A stretch of 6,439 nucleotides of DNA, taken from Campylobacterales bacterium (GTDB lineage: Bacteria; Campylobacterota; Campylobacteria; Campylobacterales; Arcobacteraceae). This document shows positions 5,959 to 6,439 of the stretch, one piece after another; positions within the stretch are counted from its first letter, which is position 1; each line of letters starts with the position of its first letter. The DNA is taken from assembly GCA_027064245.1 (NCBI GenBank), contig JAMOPZ010000444.1, positions 1 through 6,439 of the forward strand, in the 5' to 3' direction. The translations under genes and the position numbers were made by a program. Under the pieces are notes generated by a model, which worked only from the letters and a program-made list of their open reading frames with translations, had not been told where the DNA came from and made no database searches.

Positions 5959-6439
5959 TATTCTTCCTTTTGTTTAAATTTATAAACTTGTTTCATATTT
6001 AATAACTGTTTTAAATTAACTTCAATATATAAAATAGTTTGTTTTAAATTAGTATTAGTAACTGTATCACTTGCTACTAATGCATTTGATAATGTTAGAT
6101 CCATGCTCCAACATTTTTTATCAATATTTAAATCTAACTTTTGTATCTTTGAAATATTATTTTTTAAATCATACTCATCTTCATAAGATATTGTATAATT
6201 AGAATTTACCTTCATAGACAAGAGATATTTTAAACTTTCATTTATTTTTAATGTAAGAACATCTTTACTATATAGATGATCTAAAGATACCTTGTAACCA
6301 TTATTCTTAAATTCCATTGTAGAATAACTTTGTGATATAGTATCAATTTTATCATCATAAATAATTCTATTTGACACTATCCCTTTATCATAAAAATATA
6401 TTAATTCATTTTCAAGAGTTGCTTGCTGATATGATTCTT
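5958..6439 (-). CDS. lptD: LptD, LPS-assembly outer-membrane protein, C-terminal part (5' end beyond window)
   Basis: LptD is the outer-membrane beta-barrel that, with lipoprotein LptE, inserts lipopolysaccharide into the outer leaflet. Only the last 160 or so codons are here. A GTG at 6375-6377 could be mistaken for the start of a 139-residue protein, but the frame stays open upstream to the edge (ending in residues ENELIYFYDKGIV before that GTG), which reads as continuous barrel sequence. The segment has alternating hydrophobic/polar stretches typical of beta-strands. Near the end, a KKCWSMDL segment (Cys codon 6111-6113, Trp 6108-6110) matches the Cys-Trp site near the LptD C-terminus (C724/C725-Trp in E. 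coli, used in disulfide bonding). A final strand, ILYIEVNLKQLLNMKQ, resembles the closing F/L-x-LKGLG segment. It ends in TAG overlapping the next gene's GTG. The assignment is by motif and layout, without a database comparison. Confidence 0.78.
   Translation of the reverse strand, partial: ESYQQATLENELIYFYDKGIVSNRIIYDDKIDTISQSYSTMEFKNNGYKVSLDHLYSKDVLTLKINESLKYLLSMKVNSNYTISYEDEYDLKNNISKIQKLDLNIDKKCWSMDLTLSNALVASDTVTNTNLKQTILYIEVNLKQLLNMKQVYKFKQKEE
5963..5969 (-). promoter_or_regulatory. Shine-Dalgarno deciding the GTG start of the phosphoribosyltransferase gene
   Basis: The coding strand reads AAGGAAG, with the AGGA core six bases before GTG at 5956-5958. It lies within the last codons of lptD. 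The next in-frame Met is residue 27, inside the conserved domain and past the FKDREEAC segment, so the GTG with this site is the better start. Confidence 0.8.

Noticed and set aside
1..6439. Mobile element, CRISPR array, tRNA/rRNA, toxin-antitoxin or phage-defence genes
   Set aside because: All of the window apart from 135 bases is accounted for by six recognisable genes in one orientation; no terminal repeats, transposase motifs, spaced repeats or tRNA-like folds were seen.

Overview
The window reads as a stretch of AT-rich chromosome from a member of the Campylobacterota (formerly Epsilonproteobacteria), with an Arcobacter-like organism most likely. This is inferred from the very low GC content, the strong preference for A/T-ending codons, the form of the polynucleotide phosphorylase, and the lptD - phosphoribosyltransferase - pnp order. 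I have no database match to confirm the genus. There are six genes, all on the minus strand, so transcription runs from the right edge of the window to the left. Almost every base is coding; the only sizeable gap is 93 bp between pnp and cheY.

Right half, in transcription order. The 3' end of lptD (outer-membrane LPS assembly protein) enters from the right edge. It overlaps by one base a GTG-started gene for a COG1926-type phosphoribosyltransferase-like protein. After 13 bp comes pnp, a complete polynucleotide phosphorylase with two RNase PH cores, KH and S1 domains. The tight spacing and good Shine-Dalgarno sequences suggest one housekeeping transcript joining envelope assembly, a nucleotide-type enzyme and RNA decay.

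Left half. After the 93-bp gap, which holds a plausible extended -10 promoter, comes a chemosensory set: cheY (stand-alone receiver), cheA (histidine kinase with HPt, dimerisation, ATPase and CheW-like domains) and cheR (receptor methyltransferase, cut by the left edge). CheA should phosphorylate CheY; CheR should methylate chemoreceptors to set adaptation. No cheW, cheB, cheV or receptor gene lies in the window. This CheA ends after its CheW-like domain and has no fused C-terminal receiver, unlike the CheAY proteins of Campylobacter and Helicobacter, and its CheY has Trp at the position of the E. coli switch residue Tyr106. Together these suggest an accessory or divergent chemosensory pathway, although that is inference.

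I see no mobile element, CRISPR array, RNA gene or clearly novel multi-gene system. The points most worth a second look are the cheA/cheR junction (same reading frame, one TAA between them, no Shine-Dalgarno for cheR), a duplicated aromatic [WF]GFF motif in the CheA linker, the Trp in CheY, and the altered active-site loops of the phosphoribosyltransferase-like protein.
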